Below are positions 1 to 11,622 of a stretch of DNA of 64,000 nucleotides, one piece after another. This DNA is from Burkholderiaceae bacterium (lineage in GTDB: Bacteria; Pseudomonadota; Gammaproteobacteria; Burkholderiales; Burkholderiaceae). The translations under genes and the position numbers were made by a program. The stretch covers positions 61,860 through 125,859 of the forward strand of contig CANFOT010000003.1 in the NCBI GenBank assembly GCA_947448625.1, given 5' to 3'. Each line of letters opens with the position of its first letter. Position 1 is the stretch's first letter. Below the pieces are notes generated by a model, which worked only from the letters and a program-made list of their open reading frames with translations, was not told the origin of the DNA and searched no databases.

Positions 1-520
1 GCGTCCTAGCGTGGATGTAATTACGGGATTGATTAAGGCCAACGTGCCAACCCGTATTTCTTTCCAGGTGAGCAGCAAGATTGATAGTCGTACGATTTTG
101 GATCAACAGGGTGCCGAAGCGTTGCTCGGTATGGGTGACATGCTATACATGGCCCCAGGTACTGGATTGCCGGTACGTGTTCATGGTGCCTTTGTCTCTG
201 ATGATGAAGTTCATCGCGTGGTGGAGTGGCTCAAAGAGAAGGGTGAAGCCAATTACATTGAGGGTGTTCTCGAGGGTGCCGATGAATCCACCATGGATGC
301 TCTGACTGGTGAAGGTGGCGGTGAGGCTGACCCTCTCTACGACCAAGCGGTTGCCATCGTCTTAGAGAACAAACGTCCATCTATTTCCTTGGTACAGCGT
401 CACTTGCGAATTGGTTATAACCGCGCAGCACGCTTGCTTGAGGATATGGAAAAAGCAGGTTTAGTGTCGAAGATGGGTAACGGCGGCAATCGTGAAATCC
501 TCCATCGTCCTTCCGAATAA
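1..520 (+). CDS. ftsK: DNA translocase FtsK, C-terminal part (5' end outside window)
   Basis: Frame is open from base 2 ([48 protein letters not shown]), then a C-terminal gamma winged-helix domain; typical FtsK C-terminus. Confidence 0.95.
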   Translation, partial: RPSVDVITGLIKANVPTRISFQVSSKIDSRTILDQQGAEALLGMGDMLYMAPGTGLPVRVHGAFVSDDEVHRVVEWLKEKGEANYIEGVLEGADESTMDALTGEGGGEADPLYDQAVAIVLENKRPSISLVQRHLRIGYNRAARLLEDMEKAGLVSKMGNGGNREILHRPSE

Positions 521-1223
521 GGCGATCATCTTGCAAAGATTGTTATCTGTAGCAGTAACGGCATTCTTGGTTCTTACGCCTCTTGCATTTTCAAGCCCTG
601 TATTTGCAGATGGCGAAAGTGGGGCGGAGCAGTTGCGTCAGTTTGTTCGTAACTCCAAAACTGCTGAAGGTGAATTTGTGCAACAGCAGTTACGCGCACC
701 CAAAGCCAATGAGCCGCAAGACAAAGGCTTAAAGGTGGTACGTCAAACCCAGGGGCGCTTTGTATTTCAGCGCCCAGGTCGATTTATCTGGGATACCCAA
801 AAGCCGTATGAGCAAAAATTGATTGCCGATGGCAAACAGCTCATCATGTGGGATAAGGATTTAAATCAAGCGACATTTAGACCTGCCGGCCAAGCTTTGG
901 CCACTACTCCTGCCGCAATCTTATTTGGCGAGGCTTCCCTGGATCAGCATTTTGATTTGTTTGAGGGTGAGGATCGCCTTGGCATGAAATGGGTTGCTCT
1001 TGTGCCCAAGAAAAATCCCAATGCAAAAAATGGCAGCGATCTACCGTATACGAAGATCTCCGTCGGCATGATCAATGGTCTACCTAAAGCTCTAGAGCTT
1101 ATTGACGGCTTGGGAAGTGTTGTCTTGGTCACGCTAGACAAGATCCAGCTCAATGTGAATCTCCCCGCCAATCGCTTTACCTTTGCGCCACCTGCCGGCG
1201 CGGAAGTCTTACGCTTAAACTAG
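492..1223 (+). CDS. lolA: Outer-membrane lipoprotein carrier protein LolA
   Basis: Signal peptide, LolA-like motifs (EGEFVQQQL...[39 protein letters not shown]); follows ftsK. Start is GTG 492 (overlaps ftsK) or TTG 531. Confidence 0.9.
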   Translation: MKSSIVLPNKAIILQRLLSVAVTAFLVLTPLAFSSPVFADGESGAEQLRQFVRNSKTAEGEFVQQQLRAPKANEPQDKGLKVVRQTQGRFVFQRPGRFIWDTQKPYEQKLIADGKQLIMWDKDLNQATFRPAGQALATTPAAILFGEASLDQHFDLFEGEDRLGMKWVALVPKKNPNAKNGSDLPYTKISVGMINGLPKALELIDGLGSVVLVTLDKIQLNVNLPANRFTFAPPAGAEVLRLN

Positions 1224-1262
1224 AGCTAAATTAGTAAAAAATTCGTACTCACCGCACCCTAA

Positions 1263-2588
<1,326 letters not shown>

Positions 2589-2643
2589 GCTAGCAGCATA
2601 GGAATCTAAGATTTGCCCGAAAGCTATAATCAGTGCTTGGTTC

Positions 2644-2734
<91 letters not shown>

Positions 2735-2770
2735 CCAGATTCTGTTTTTGTAAACACAGAAGATAGCTAT

Positions 2771-2799
2771 AAAGCCCCGCTATGACGTGGGGCTTTTTT
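2771..2799 (+). terminator. Rho-independent terminator after tRNA-Ser
   Basis: AAAGCCCCgctatgacgtGGGGCTTTTTTAT hairpin plus T-run. Confidence 0.8.
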
Positions 2800-2819
2800 A
2801 TTTCAAAGGAGCATTACTG

Positions 2820-4658
2820 TTGCAATCAAGCCACCAAGTACTTCATGATGTTTTTGGCTTTGATCAATTTCGGGGTACTCAAGAGTCTATTGTTAAGCAT
2901 GTAGTGGCAGGCGGAGATGCTTTGGTCCTTATGCCTACTGGCGCCGGTAAGTCGCTGTGCTATCAAATTCCCTCATTGGTTCGTCGTGGTGTAGGTGTAG
3001 TGGTTTCCCCCTTAATTGCACTCATGCAAGATCAAGTCGATGCGTTAACTCAGTTGGGCGTCAAGGCTTCATTTCTAAACTCTAGCCTAGATGCAACTGC
3101 ATCTCAAAAAGTGACTAGTCAATTGCTGGCTGGAGATCTTGACTTGATCTATGTAGCGCCAGAACGTCTGATGAGCTCTAGTTTTCTATCGATACTCGAT
3201 AGGCTTAATGTAGGCCCTGGGATTGCATTATTCGCCATTGATGAGGCGCACTGCGTTTCGCAATGGGGCCATGATTTCCGCCCAGAATATCGCCAGTTAA
3301 CTGTTTTACACGAGCGATTTCCTAAAGTGCCTCGTATCGCCCTAACAGCTACTGCAGATGCCCCAACCAGATCAGAAATTGTGGAGCGTCTTTCTCTGGA
3401 ATCTGCCGAGCAGTTTGTTTCTAGTTTTGATCGCCCCAATATTAAGTATCGAGTTCTGCAAAAGCAGAGTGCCAAACAACAGTTAGAGCACTTTTTAGAT
3501 GCCGAGCATGCTGAGGACTCGGGAATCATTTATTGCCTATCGCGTCGCAGTGTCGAAGAGACTGCGCAATGGCTAAAGGATCGTGGGTGGGATGCAATGC
3601 CGTATCACGCAGGTTTAAGCGTGGAAACACGCAGTGCAAATCAAAAGCGTTTCTTGCGTGAAGAAGGCGTCATCATGGTCGCAACTGTAGCCTTTGGTAT
3701 GGGCATTGATAAACCCAACGTCCGCTTTGTAGCTCATCTAGATTTACCCAAAAGCATGGAAGGTTATTACCAAGAAACTGGCCGGGCAGGGCGTGATGGT
3801 TTGCCTGCAAATGCCTGGATGGCCTACGGATTTGGGGATGTAGTGAGCTTGCGGCAAATGGTAGATTCTGGCGAAGCTTCTGAAGATCGCAAGCGGGTAG
3901 AGCGCCAAAAACTCAACGCTCTACTGGGATATTGCGAATCCACGACGTGCCGCCATCAAACGATTTTGCGCTACTTTGGCGAGACGCATGCTGGTGGCTG
4001 TGGTAACTGCGATAACTGCCTGGATCCAGTAGCCACCTGGAATGCCACGCATGAAGTACAAAAAGCATTGTCATGTGTATATCGTACTGGTCAGCGTTTT
4101 GGAGTGACCCATTTAATTGATGTGCTTTTGGGCAAGGCAACCCCTAGAGTGAAGCAATATTTTCATGAGCAAGTGAGTACGTTTGGTATTGGTATGGAAC
4201 TCAATCAGACTCAGTGGAATAGCATCTATCGTCAATTGGTGGCTGGCGGATATTTAGATGCTGATATTGAATTGCATGGCGGCTTAAAGTTGGTCGATAA
4301 CATCGCTTTGCCCGTACTGCGCGGAGAGCAAGAGGTTTGGCTACGAAAAGAAACGGGCTATTCCAAGAGCAAGGCTACGAAGTCTGGAGCCAAGAAGGGT
4401 TCTACGCATCCCTTTAGTAATATTGCAGATGAAAAACTATGGGAGGCTCTCAAGGCCAAACGTACCGAGCTAGCACGCGGACAGGGGGTGCCACCCTATG
4501 TGATTTTTCATGACAGTACTTTGCAGGAGATGGTTAAAGCTACGCCAACTACTTTAGATCACTTCAGTCGTATTGGTGGGGTCGGGCAAGCCAAGTTGGA
4601 GCGCTATGCCGAACATTTTCTTAAAGTCATTCAGGAAAACCTAGGGCACCCCGGTTAA
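2820..4658 (+). CDS. recQ: ATP-dependent DNA helicase RecQ
   Basis: [35 protein letters not shown], zinc cysteines (CRHQ...CGNCDNC), HRDC domain. TTG start at 2820 after GGAG is preferred; the track start at 2787 lies in the terminator. Confidence 0.93.
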   Translation: MQSSHQVLHDVFGFDQFRGTQESIVKHVVAGGDALVLMPTGAGKSLCYQIPSLVRRGVGVVVSPLIALMQDQVDALTQLGVKASFLNSSLDATASQKVTSQLLAGDLDLIYVAPERLMSSSFLSILDRLNVGPGIALFAIDEAHCVSQWGHDFRPEYRQLTVLHERFPKVPRIALTATADAPTRSEIVERLSLESAEQFVSSFDRPNIKYRVLQKQSAKQQLEHFLDAEHAEDSGIIYCLSRRSVEETAQWLKDRGWDAMPYHAGLSVETRSANQKRFLREEGVIMVATVAFGMGIDKPNVRFVAHLDLPKSMEGYYQETGRAGRDGLPANAWMAYGFGDVVSLRQMVDSGEASEDRKRVERQKLNALLGYCESTTCRHQTILRYFGETHAGGCGNCDNCLDPVATWNATHEVQKALSCVYRTGQRFGVTHLIDVLLGKATPRVKQYFHEQVSTFGIGMELNQTQWNSIYRQLVAGGYLDADIELHGGLKLVDNIALPVLRGEQEVWLRKETGYSKSKATKSGAKKGSTHPFSNIADEKLWEALKAKRTELARGQGVPPYVIFHDSTLQEMVKATPTTLDHFSRIGGVGQAKLERYAEHFLKVIQENLGHPG

Positions 4659-4706
4659 ACCACTATTTTTGCCGGCAGTATATTGAAAATAATCGGGCTC
4701 ATGAGT

Positions 4707-5516
4707 TTATTTAAATCGATATGCTACAGCCATGAAAATATTATCCTGAAACGAGCGATTAAGGGTTGGACTATTGTTGATGCCGCTACCCATCCATTTA
4801 CGCTTCGCATATATATTGAGATACCAATCTTCTATGACGGGGACTTCGATCATCACCCCAGAATATAAACTATTAGTTGCTGATACTGAGTAATTTGCGT
4901 AGCCAGTTAATGTAGATTCGCTTGGCGTAATCCCGTAATAGTAGTTTGCATATTGAGAGGATTGTCTTTCAATACCTACTTGCGGGTAGATGACAATATT
5001 TTTGTACGTTTCAATCTCGCCAAAGTAAGATAGTTCATAGAGTGCTCCTTTGGATTTACCAAAGTCATGGTATGCGTTGGCAAAAAAACCGCCAATAGGA
5101 GTTTCTTGAAACGTGCCAATGCCTATAGGGATTGGGTCGCTTCGATTGATTGAGTTTCCATTAATTTGGGACTTAACCTTGTAGTTATCAAGACTCACCT
5201 TCCCAGCAAGCTCTAGATATCCATAGCCCATCTTGACTGTCTTAATACCAAATTGATCTACACGTGCAAAAAAACGCTGGTAATCAAAAAAAGCATAAGG
5301 AAGCATTAATGATTGAGTTCCCTCGGCGCCAATATGTAGGTTTGAGCTATAGGTTGCCACACCAATATCACCAATAATGCGGTCGGGTAGTCCATCAGGA
5401 AGGTCATCCATGCCGAAGCAGGGCATCGTAAAAGATGTCAATAGTGAAGCTATTAGTAAAAATACCTTCGATATTAAATATTGCTTGGAATTCTTTGAGG
5501 TCAAGCTATAGCCCAC
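4707..5516 (-). CDS. MipA/OmpV family outer-membrane protein
   Basis: Signal peptide; beta-barrel pattern ending in aromatic VAYRFK; MipA-like GDIGVATYSS and QVGIERQSSQYANYYYGIT. Confidence 0.7.
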   Translation of the reverse strand: MGYSLTSKNSKQYLISKVFLLIASLLTSFTMPCFGMDDLPDGLPDRIIGDIGVATYSSNLHIGAEGTQSLMLPYAFFDYQRFFARVDQFGIKTVKMGYGYLELAGKVSLDNYKVKSQINGNSINRSDPIPIGIGTFQETPIGGFFANAYHDFGKSKGALYELSYFGEIETYKNIVIYPQVGIERQSSQYANYYYGITPSESTLTGYANYSVSATNSLYSGVMIEVPVIEDWYLNIYAKRKWMGSGINNSPTLNRSFQDNIFMAVAYRFK

Positions 5517-6387
5517 TGGTTAGTCGATCCTTGATAACCAAAGTTCGCGCCTCATCGCTGTAATTTATATAGCTCTTTTTGGCGTCAAATGCGAGTTGAA
5601 TGAATTCAGCCGTTTCGTTGGTAACAATCTCTCGCTCATTATCTAGAGTAATAATATGATAAGAATTTCCTAGCCATATTAATTTTTTTACAGATGATTT
5701 AATGGTGGAATAGATCCACTCAGCACTATGTGGTGATACAACATCATCATCAATGGCGCTGATAATTAAAGTGTCTACTGATAAATCTTCCATACCTTTT
5801 TTTGCATAGGAGATTAATTTCAGCCCCTGATAGAGGTGTTCTGCCGATAGGGCGGAGGAACCAACTTCGGTAACTTCCTGCATTCGCACTTGCTTTTCTA
5901 CTCGTCGGCGTATTTCAGTATTTTTTAAGCCAAATGGATCGGACTCTTTAAGGCTCCAACTTCTCATTCCTAGATTGATCATCAGAAAAAGCAAGGGAGA
6001 GTACCAGGGGACATTCCATCCATCGTATGCAAATACTGGAGCAAGCGCCACTACAGATCTGCATTTATTCGGATATCTGCTGGCATAAGTTAGGGCTAAA
6101 GTTGCCCCCATACTTAATCCAACAATTGAAATTTCCTCATGATCTACTCTAAGTAGTTCTACGGCGTGATCAAGGGAATCCAGCCACTCTTGATAATTGC
6201 TGAGCCCGGTCATGGCGTAGTAACCATCTATTTTTGGGAAGCATACTGTATGCCCTTGTGCATGAATTAGCTTTGGGATAGACCCCATTTCGAGGGGGCT
6301 TCCGCATAAACCCGGCAAAAATATTACTGCTTGACGTGTATATCCCAATGTAAACTGAACACTTAAATTGAGGATTGAATCCGACAA
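5506..6387 (-). CDS. Alpha/beta hydrolase (carboxylesterase / serine aminopeptidase-like)
   Basis: FLPGLCGSPLEM, nucleophile elbow GLSMG, catalytic-Asp region SAIDDDVVSP, His in NSYHIITLD. Confidence 0.8.
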   Translation of the reverse strand: MSDSILNLSVQFTLGYTRQAVIFLPGLCGSPLEMGSIPKLIHAQGHTVCFPKIDGYYAMTGLSNYQEWLDSLDHAVELLRVDHEEISIVGLSMGATLALTYASRYPNKCRSVVALAPVFAYDGWNVPWYSPLLFLMINLGMRSWSLKESDPFGLKNTEIRRRVEKQVRMQEVTEVGSSALSAEHLYQGLKLISYAKKGMEDLSVDTLIISAIDDDVVSPHSAEWIYSTIKSSVKKLIWLGNSYHIITLDNEREIVTNETAEFIQLAFDAKKSYINYSDEARTLVIKDRLTSGL

Positions 6388-6429
6388 AATTATCTTCCTG
6401 GTATTTTTCTTAAAGACTGACTCTAATCG

Positions 6430-6885
6430 ATGTTGATTAAAAACTCAAAGAGATGGGCTGGAGCTACATTAAAGTGCTATTTAATGGCAATTTTAGGGGT
6501 AGCTATTGCATTCTTTATTCGATTGCAACTTCACCCTATTTTGGAGTCTGCTTTCCCGGTTTTATTTTTTGTTATTAACACTACTTTTGTAGCCTATAAA
6601 TTTGGCTTGGGTCCTTCTATATTAACTATCCTTTTATCCATTCCATTGGGGTACTTTTACTTTATACCGCCCTACAATAGTTTTGAGCTCGAAGGTCCCA
6701 TTGATATTATTACCATTTCCATCTATCTTATATTTTTTGTGATGGATGTTTACATCATTGAAAAGTTGCAAAGAGAGCGTTACCGAGCTATTTTGATTGC
6801 TCGAGTATGTGAGTCCCGCATGAATATTATGGCTAAATTAAGTTCCACTGCCAATCGTAGAGCAGTCAAGGACGTTAGCATTTAA
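6430..6885 (+). CDS. Small DUF4118-like (KdpD-type four-TM sensor) membrane protein, possibly truncated
   Basis: INTTFVAYKFGLGPSILTILLSIPLGYFYFIPPYNSF resembles DUF4118; ends with no histidine-kinase domain. Confidence 0.55.
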   Translation: MLIKNSKRWAGATLKCYLMAILGVAIAFFIRLQLHPILESAFPVLFFVINTTFVAYKFGLGPSILTILLSIPLGYFYFIPPYNSFELEGPIDIITISIYLIFFVMDVYIIEKLQRERYRAILIARVCESRMNIMAKLSSTANRRAVKDVSI

Positions 6886-7097
6886 TTTCACTTCCCGCCC
6901 GGATCGATTGGTGATCTATATTTGTAGAAGCCAAAAGACTCTAGATCCTCCTTCTCGGACACTTCCTACAAACGATTTTTCTCTTATTGGGCGAGCTTAT
7001 CCTGGCTCACCTCATTTTCAGATTGAACCTGCTGCTCTGAGAAGTTCTCTAATTTAATATATGCTGTGCTTAATAAATTATAAAAATGAGACAGTAA

Positions 7098-8057
7098 ATG
7101 AGACTAAATAGATATCTTCTAATTGGGTTAAGTGCGATTGCTATGCAAGTATCTGCAGCATATCCGGATAAGCCCATTACTTTGGTCGTACCCGTTCCTC
7201 CTGGGGGCATACTTGATGCAGTTGCCCGGATGATAGTGCCCGAGATGACCAAAATTTTGGGGCAGCCAATTGTTATTGAAAATAAAACAGGTGCTGGGGG
7301 CAATATTGCGGCTACTGCGGTGGCGAAGTCACCTCCAGATGGTTACACATTACTTTTGGGGTACTCCATGTTCCACGTGGGGAATCCATCCATGTATTCA
7401 AATCTATCATGGGATCCAATTAGAGACTTTGCGCCGGTAAGCATGCTGGTTGTATCCCCGCATGTGTTGGCGGTTAATCCCTCCGTGCCCGCAACGACTT
7501 TACAGGAGCTTGTGGCCTATGCAAAAGCCAACCCTGCAAAACTAAACTACGCTACTTCAGGTAATGGCTCTGTACCCCACATAGGCATGGAGCTCTTTAA
7601 GCAGCAAAATCAATTAAACATTACCCATGTTCCATATCGCGGTGCTGGTCCAGCAATGCTAGATGTAATTGCTGGAAATGTCCAAATGACCGTTGCTACA
7701 CCTCCATCGTTAATGCAATTTGTACAACAAGGAAAAATGAGGGCATTAGCAGTTGCTGCTAAAAAACGTATTCCGCAAATGCCCGATGTACCAACCTCTG
7801 CAGAGGCAGGTTTTCCAGGTTTTGAGCTAGAGGCATGGATTGGAATATTCGCGCCAAGCGCCACTCCACCAGCAATCGTTTCAGCATTAAATGATGCAGC
7901 TCGCATTACCCTGCAAAACCCGCAGGTGAAATTAGCGCTTGAGAAATCGGGTGTTGAGTTGCGCTATATGAATTCAGCGCAGTTTGATACTGTGGTGCGT
8001 AAAGATATTCAGTATTGGTCTAAAGTCATTAAAACCGCAAATATTACAGTCGATTAA
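7098..8057 (+). CDS. Tripartite tricarboxylate transporter substrate-binding protein (Bug/TctC family)
   Basis: Signal peptide; YPDKPITLVVPVPPGG, IENKTGAGGNIAATAVAKSPPDGYTLL, NYATSGNGS. Confidence 0.93.
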   Translation: MRLNRYLLIGLSAIAMQVSAAYPDKPITLVVPVPPGGILDAVARMIVPEMTKILGQPIVIENKTGAGGNIAATAVAKSPPDGYTLLLGYSMFHVGNPSMYSNLSWDPIRDFAPVSMLVVSPHVLAVNPSVPATTLQELVAYAKANPAKLNYATSGNGSVPHIGMELFKQQNQLNITHVPYRGAGPAMLDVIAGNVQMTVATPPSLMQFVQQGKMRALAVAAKKRIPQMPDVPTSAEAGFPGFELEAWIGIFAPSATPPAIVSALNDAARITLQNPQVKLALEKSGVELRYMNSAQFDTVVRKDIQYWSKVIKTANITVD

Positions 8058-8081
8058 ATCTTATTAAAGGGTGTTGAGAGT

Positions 8082-8753
8082 ATGAAGACAGGGAATCAAT
8101 TTATCGATAGAGCTAAGTTGCTTGATTGTGCCGCTATTAGTGATGCGCTTGATCGGTCGGGGATTAATGGCCAGTGCTACAAAATTTCAGCTTGTGATCC
8201 AAATTTTCGTATGGTTGGGCATGCATATACCGTTTTATACCGGCCAGCGAATTTTGATGAGGATGGGAACGTTGGTGAATATATTGATGATGTGCCCCCA
8301 GGCAACGTAATCGCAATTGATAATCGCGGTCGGGATGATATGACTACGTGGGGAAATATTCTTACCGAGATGGCTCACCAGCGGAAAATTGCTGGCACTG
8401 TCATTGACGGCATCAATCGAGATGTCTCTTTATGTCGCCAATTAAACTACCCAATATATAGCAGTGGATATTGGATGAGAACAGGCAAGGGTCGCATTCA
8501 GCTGGCCGGATTGCAAGTGCCAATTCAGATTGGGGGTGTCAATGTGATGCCTGGAGACCTCATTTGTGGGGATCCAGATGGTGTCGTAGTCGTCCCAAGC
8601 CAAATGCAGGAACAAGTGCTAACTTACGCAGAAGAGATCACTGCCAAGGAAAATATTGTGAGAAAAAATATTCGAGAGGGCATGCGTATGGATGAGGCAA
8701 GAAAATTACAGAAGTACCACTTTTTACAGAGCAAAGACTTTGATAAGAAATAA
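8082..8753 (+). CDS. RraA-like / HMG aldolase-family protein
   Basis: TVIDGINRDVS..., GVNVMPGDLICGDPDGVVVVP signature of the RraA/DlpA aldolase family. Confidence 0.85.
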   Translation: MKTGNQFIDRAKLLDCAAISDALDRSGINGQCYKISACDPNFRMVGHAYTVLYRPANFDEDGNVGEYIDDVPPGNVIAIDNRGRDDMTTWGNILTEMAHQRKIAGTVIDGINRDVSLCRQLNYPIYSSGYWMRTGKGRIQLAGLQVPIQIGGVNVMPGDLICGDPDGVVVVPSQMQEQVLTYAEEITAKENIVRKNIREGMRMDEARKLQKYHFLQSKDFDKK

Positions 8754-8867
8754 TTCGATATTTACCGCGATTTTATTCTGGATAAATTCCAGTGGCCCAA
8801 GAAAATATCTTCTAATCTTTAGTGCAGGGCCCCTATGCGGCTTCATCCGTCCGAAGGGGTGATTAGA

Positions 8868-9938
8868 TCAGTCGCTAAAGGTCACCACATGATCTGCCAC
8901 TAGACGTATGCCAATCTTTTCGCCAATCGGGTGATCATGGTGACTGGGTACCAAGGCAAAAATCTCAAGGCCAGATGCTAGCTTGAGCGTGTACAGGAAG
9001 TCGGCGCCTCTAAAGGTCTTACGCACTACCTCTGCCTGCATGGAGCTGTTGTCATCATGCTGAATATCATCAGCCCTTAAGAGAACATCGATTTCATTTC
9101 CAATCTCGTTACTACGATCCTCCTCTAGATCGAGTTCGCCGAGCTCAATCTTGACCTTATTGTTAGCCTGTACGACCCCCTTGATAAATACTCCACGGCC
9201 AATGAAGTCTGCAATATAACGATTGGCTGGTTTGTGATAAAGCTCATATGGGGTATCCCACTGAAGTACTTTGCCATCCATCATTACGCCCACTTTATCG
9301 GCAATAGCAAAGGCCTCAAATTGATCATGAGTTACCAGTAGGGCGGTAACGTTATTTGCCTTGAGGATTTCTCGCATCTCGCCTGCAAGATGCTCTCTGA
9401 GTTCAATGTCCAGGCTGGAGAAAGGTTCATCCAGCAGAATTAAATCGGGCTCTGGAGCCATTGCCCTAGCTAACGCCACGCGTTGTTGCTGGCCACCACT
9501 CAGTTCATGAGGGTAGGCATCCGCCTTATCCGAGAGTGAGACTCTTTGGAGCCACTCCATGGCTACTGAAGATCTTTTCTTGCTTGCTAGGTTTTGCAGG
9601 CCAAAGGCAATATTCTCTAAAACATTGAGATGTGGAAAGAGTGCGAAATCCTGAAAGACCATACCTACTTTTCTTTGGTTAGGTGGGAGCTGAACAGAGT
9701 TCGAGCTGACAAGCTGATCACGCAGGAAGATTTCTCCCGATTTGGCGGGCTCAAATCCACAAATAGCTCTCAGTACAGTAGATTTTCCGCAACCAGAGGA
9801 GCCCAATAGACAGCCAATCTCACCTTGGGTAAGACTCAGATCGAGTCCTTTAACTGCGGTAACGCGATCTTGGCTGTCTCGACTTGGATAGTCGATTTCG
9901 AGTTGTTTGATTGAAAGTAGTACGCGAGCCGAATTCAT
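8868..9938 (-). CDS. ABC transporter ATP-binding protein, Fe3+-type
   Basis: Walker A GSSGCGKST, signature LSGGQQQRVALARA, Walker B LILLDEPFSSLD, TOBE-like C-terminus; faces an Fe3+ permease/binding-protein pair. Confidence 0.9.
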   Translation of the reverse strand: MNSARVLLSIKQLEIDYPSRDSQDRVTAVKGLDLSLTQGEIGCLLGSSGCGKSTVLRAICGFEPAKSGEIFLRDQLVSSNSVQLPPNQRKVGMVFQDFALFPHLNVLENIAFGLQNLASKKRSSVAMEWLQRVSLSDKADAYPHELSGGQQQRVALARAMAPEPDLILLDEPFSSLDIELREHLAGEMREILKANNVTALLVTHDQFEAFAIADKVGVMMDGKVLQWDTPYELYHKPANRYIADFIGRGVFIKGVVQANNKVKIELGELDLEEDRSNEIGNEIDVLLRADDIQHDDNSSMQAEVVRKTFRGADFLYTLKLASGLEIFALVPSHHDHPIGEKIGIRLVADHVVTFSD

Positions 9939-10015
9939 CCCTATAATTTTCTCACTAATGCAAATGACGCTAATGGTTAAATGCGTAGCTAGAGTCTAAA
10001 CGGATTGTTGATTTA

Positions 10016-11572
10016 ATGAATCGTATTGTGGCGCTACTTGCCCTGTTGTTATTTTTGCCCCTATTTGGTTTGGCAGCGCCATTCCTATTTCCTGGAAATA
10101 ATGTCTTTTCTGGCGGCACTCTCAGTCATCTGTGGGACTTTGTGCTTGGCGGATACATTGCTTCAACCTTGGTGCTAATTCTTGGTGTTGGAGTGGGGGT
10201 ATTTATTCTTGGGGTGGGTAATGCTTGGATTGTTGCTAACTATGAATTTCCGGGCAAGAAAATCTTTGAGTGGGCCTTAATTTTGCCTCTAGCTGTACCC
10301 ACCTATGTCATGGCCTACCTGTTTGTAGACCTGCTGCAATTTTCCGGTCCGATACAGGGCGCACTGCGCGTTTTTTTAGAAATGGATTCACTGTGGTTCT
10401 TTCCGGACCCTCGATCCTTGGGTGGCGCTATTTGGTCTTTTTCATTCTGCCTCTTTCCTTATGTCTACCTTATTACGCGTACTGCATTCTTAGAGCGAAG
10501 TGGTCGATTAATTGAAGTTTCGGAAACCCTTGGCTATAGTCCGCTACAGGGATTTGTGTGGTTGGTATTACCCATGGCAAGACCAGCTATCTTTGCTGGC
10601 ATGGCTTTGGCGCTGATGGAGGTCTTGGCTGATTTTGGTGCAGTGTCTTACTTTGGTGTGCAAACTTTTGCAACGGGTATCTTTAAGGCTTGGCTTTCTT
10701 TTGGGGATCGTATGGCCGCTGTGCAGCTCGCTTTGGGTCTGCTAAGTTTTGTCTTGCTAATATTTTTTATCGAACAAAGCAGTCGATCAAAAATGCGTTA
10801 TGCGTCTTCGTCAAGGGGTAAGTCGCCAGCCAAGGCTTTGCATGGCAAGAGGGCATTTTTTGCATTTTCATTTTGTGGCGTCACTCTACTTTGCGGATTT
10901 TTACTGCCAGCATTTGCTCTATTACAACTTCTTTTTAAGCAGGGCCTCACCGTTGATATTCGATATCTAGGCTGGCTAAGCAATTCTCTATCAGTCTCTA
11001 TTTTGACTGCAGTAATTTCGGTTCTCCTCGCTGTATTCTTTGCTTACTCAGTCAGAATGAATTCACGCTTAAGCTGGGTTAATCGCTTGCTTGGTTTTGG
11101 TTATGCGCTACCCGGTGCAGTGTTAGCAATCGGCATTCTTTCCTTTTTGGAAATATTTCAACTTGCTTGGTGGATGTCGGCCAGCATGATGGTGCTGATC
11201 TACGCTTACTTAGTCCGCTTTCTTTCTTCAAGCTTACAAAGCGTGGAGGCGGGGCTTGCCCGCATCACACCATCTATGGATCATTCAGCGGCGTTGCTGG
11301 GGCTTTCTGGGCTTCAAATTCTGCAGCGGGTACATGTACCCCTACTCAAGCGCAGCCTCATCACTGCAGGCCTCTTTGTCTTTGTAGATGTGATGAAAGA
11401 GTTGCCAGCAACCTTACTATTGCGTCCCTTTAACTTTGATACATTGGCCGTTGCGACCTATCAATTGGCGGCAGATGAGCGCCTTGCCGAGCTAGCGCTA
11501 CCTTCCTTAACCATTGTCCTGGTTGGGCTTTCCCCGGTAATACTACTGTCTAGAGTAATGTCTAAATCTTAA
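10016..11572 (+). CDS. Iron(III) ABC transporter permease (two fused permease domains)
   Basis: About 12 TM segments, two EAA-like loops (SETLGYSPLQGFVWLVLPMARPAIFAG; AALLGLSGLQILQRVHVPLLKRSLITAG); FbpB type. Confidence 0.9.
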   Translation: MNRIVALLALLLFLPLFGLAAPFLFPGNNVFSGGTLSHLWDFVLGGYIASTLVLILGVGVGVFILGVGNAWIVANYEFPGKKIFEWALILPLAVPTYVMAYLFVDLLQFSGPIQGALRVFLEMDSLWFFPDPRSLGGAIWSFSFCLFPYVYLITRTAFLERSGRLIEVSETLGYSPLQGFVWLVLPMARPAIFAGMALALMEVLADFGAVSYFGVQTFATGIFKAWLSFGDRMAAVQLALGLLSFVLLIFFIEQSSRSKMRYASSSRGKSPAKALHGKRAFFAFSFCGVTLLCGFLLPAFALLQLLFKQGLTVDIRYLGWLSNSLSVSILTAVISVLLAVFFAYSVRMNSRLSWVNRLLGFGYALPGAVLAIGILSFLEIFQLAWWMSASMMVLIYAYLVRFLSSSLQSVEAGLARITPSMDHSAALLGLSGLQILQRVHVPLLKRSLITAGLFVFVDVMKELPATLLLRPFNFDTLAVATYQLAADERLAELALPSLTIVLVGLSPVILLSRVMSKS

Positions 11573-11591
11573 TTGATAATCATTCTTATTC
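11573..11591 (+). promoter_or_regulatory. Candidate Fur box upstream of the iron-binding-protein gene
   Basis: TTGATAATCATTCTTATTC; core TGATAATCATT matches the Fur consensus GATAATGATAATCATTATC. Confidence 0.6.
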
Positions 11592-11622
11592 GTGATAAAT
11601 TGGATTTACTTTAATTCTGATC

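Noticed and set aside
4683-4868. 61-aa plus-strand ORF opposite the MipA-like gene 3' end
   Set aside because: Mostly antisense to the MipA-like CDS, no motif or RBS.
9939-10015. Second Fur box in the divergent region between the iron ABC ATPase and permease
   Set aside because: CTAATGCAAATGACGCTAATGG is only vaguely AT-spaced and does not match the Fur core well enough.
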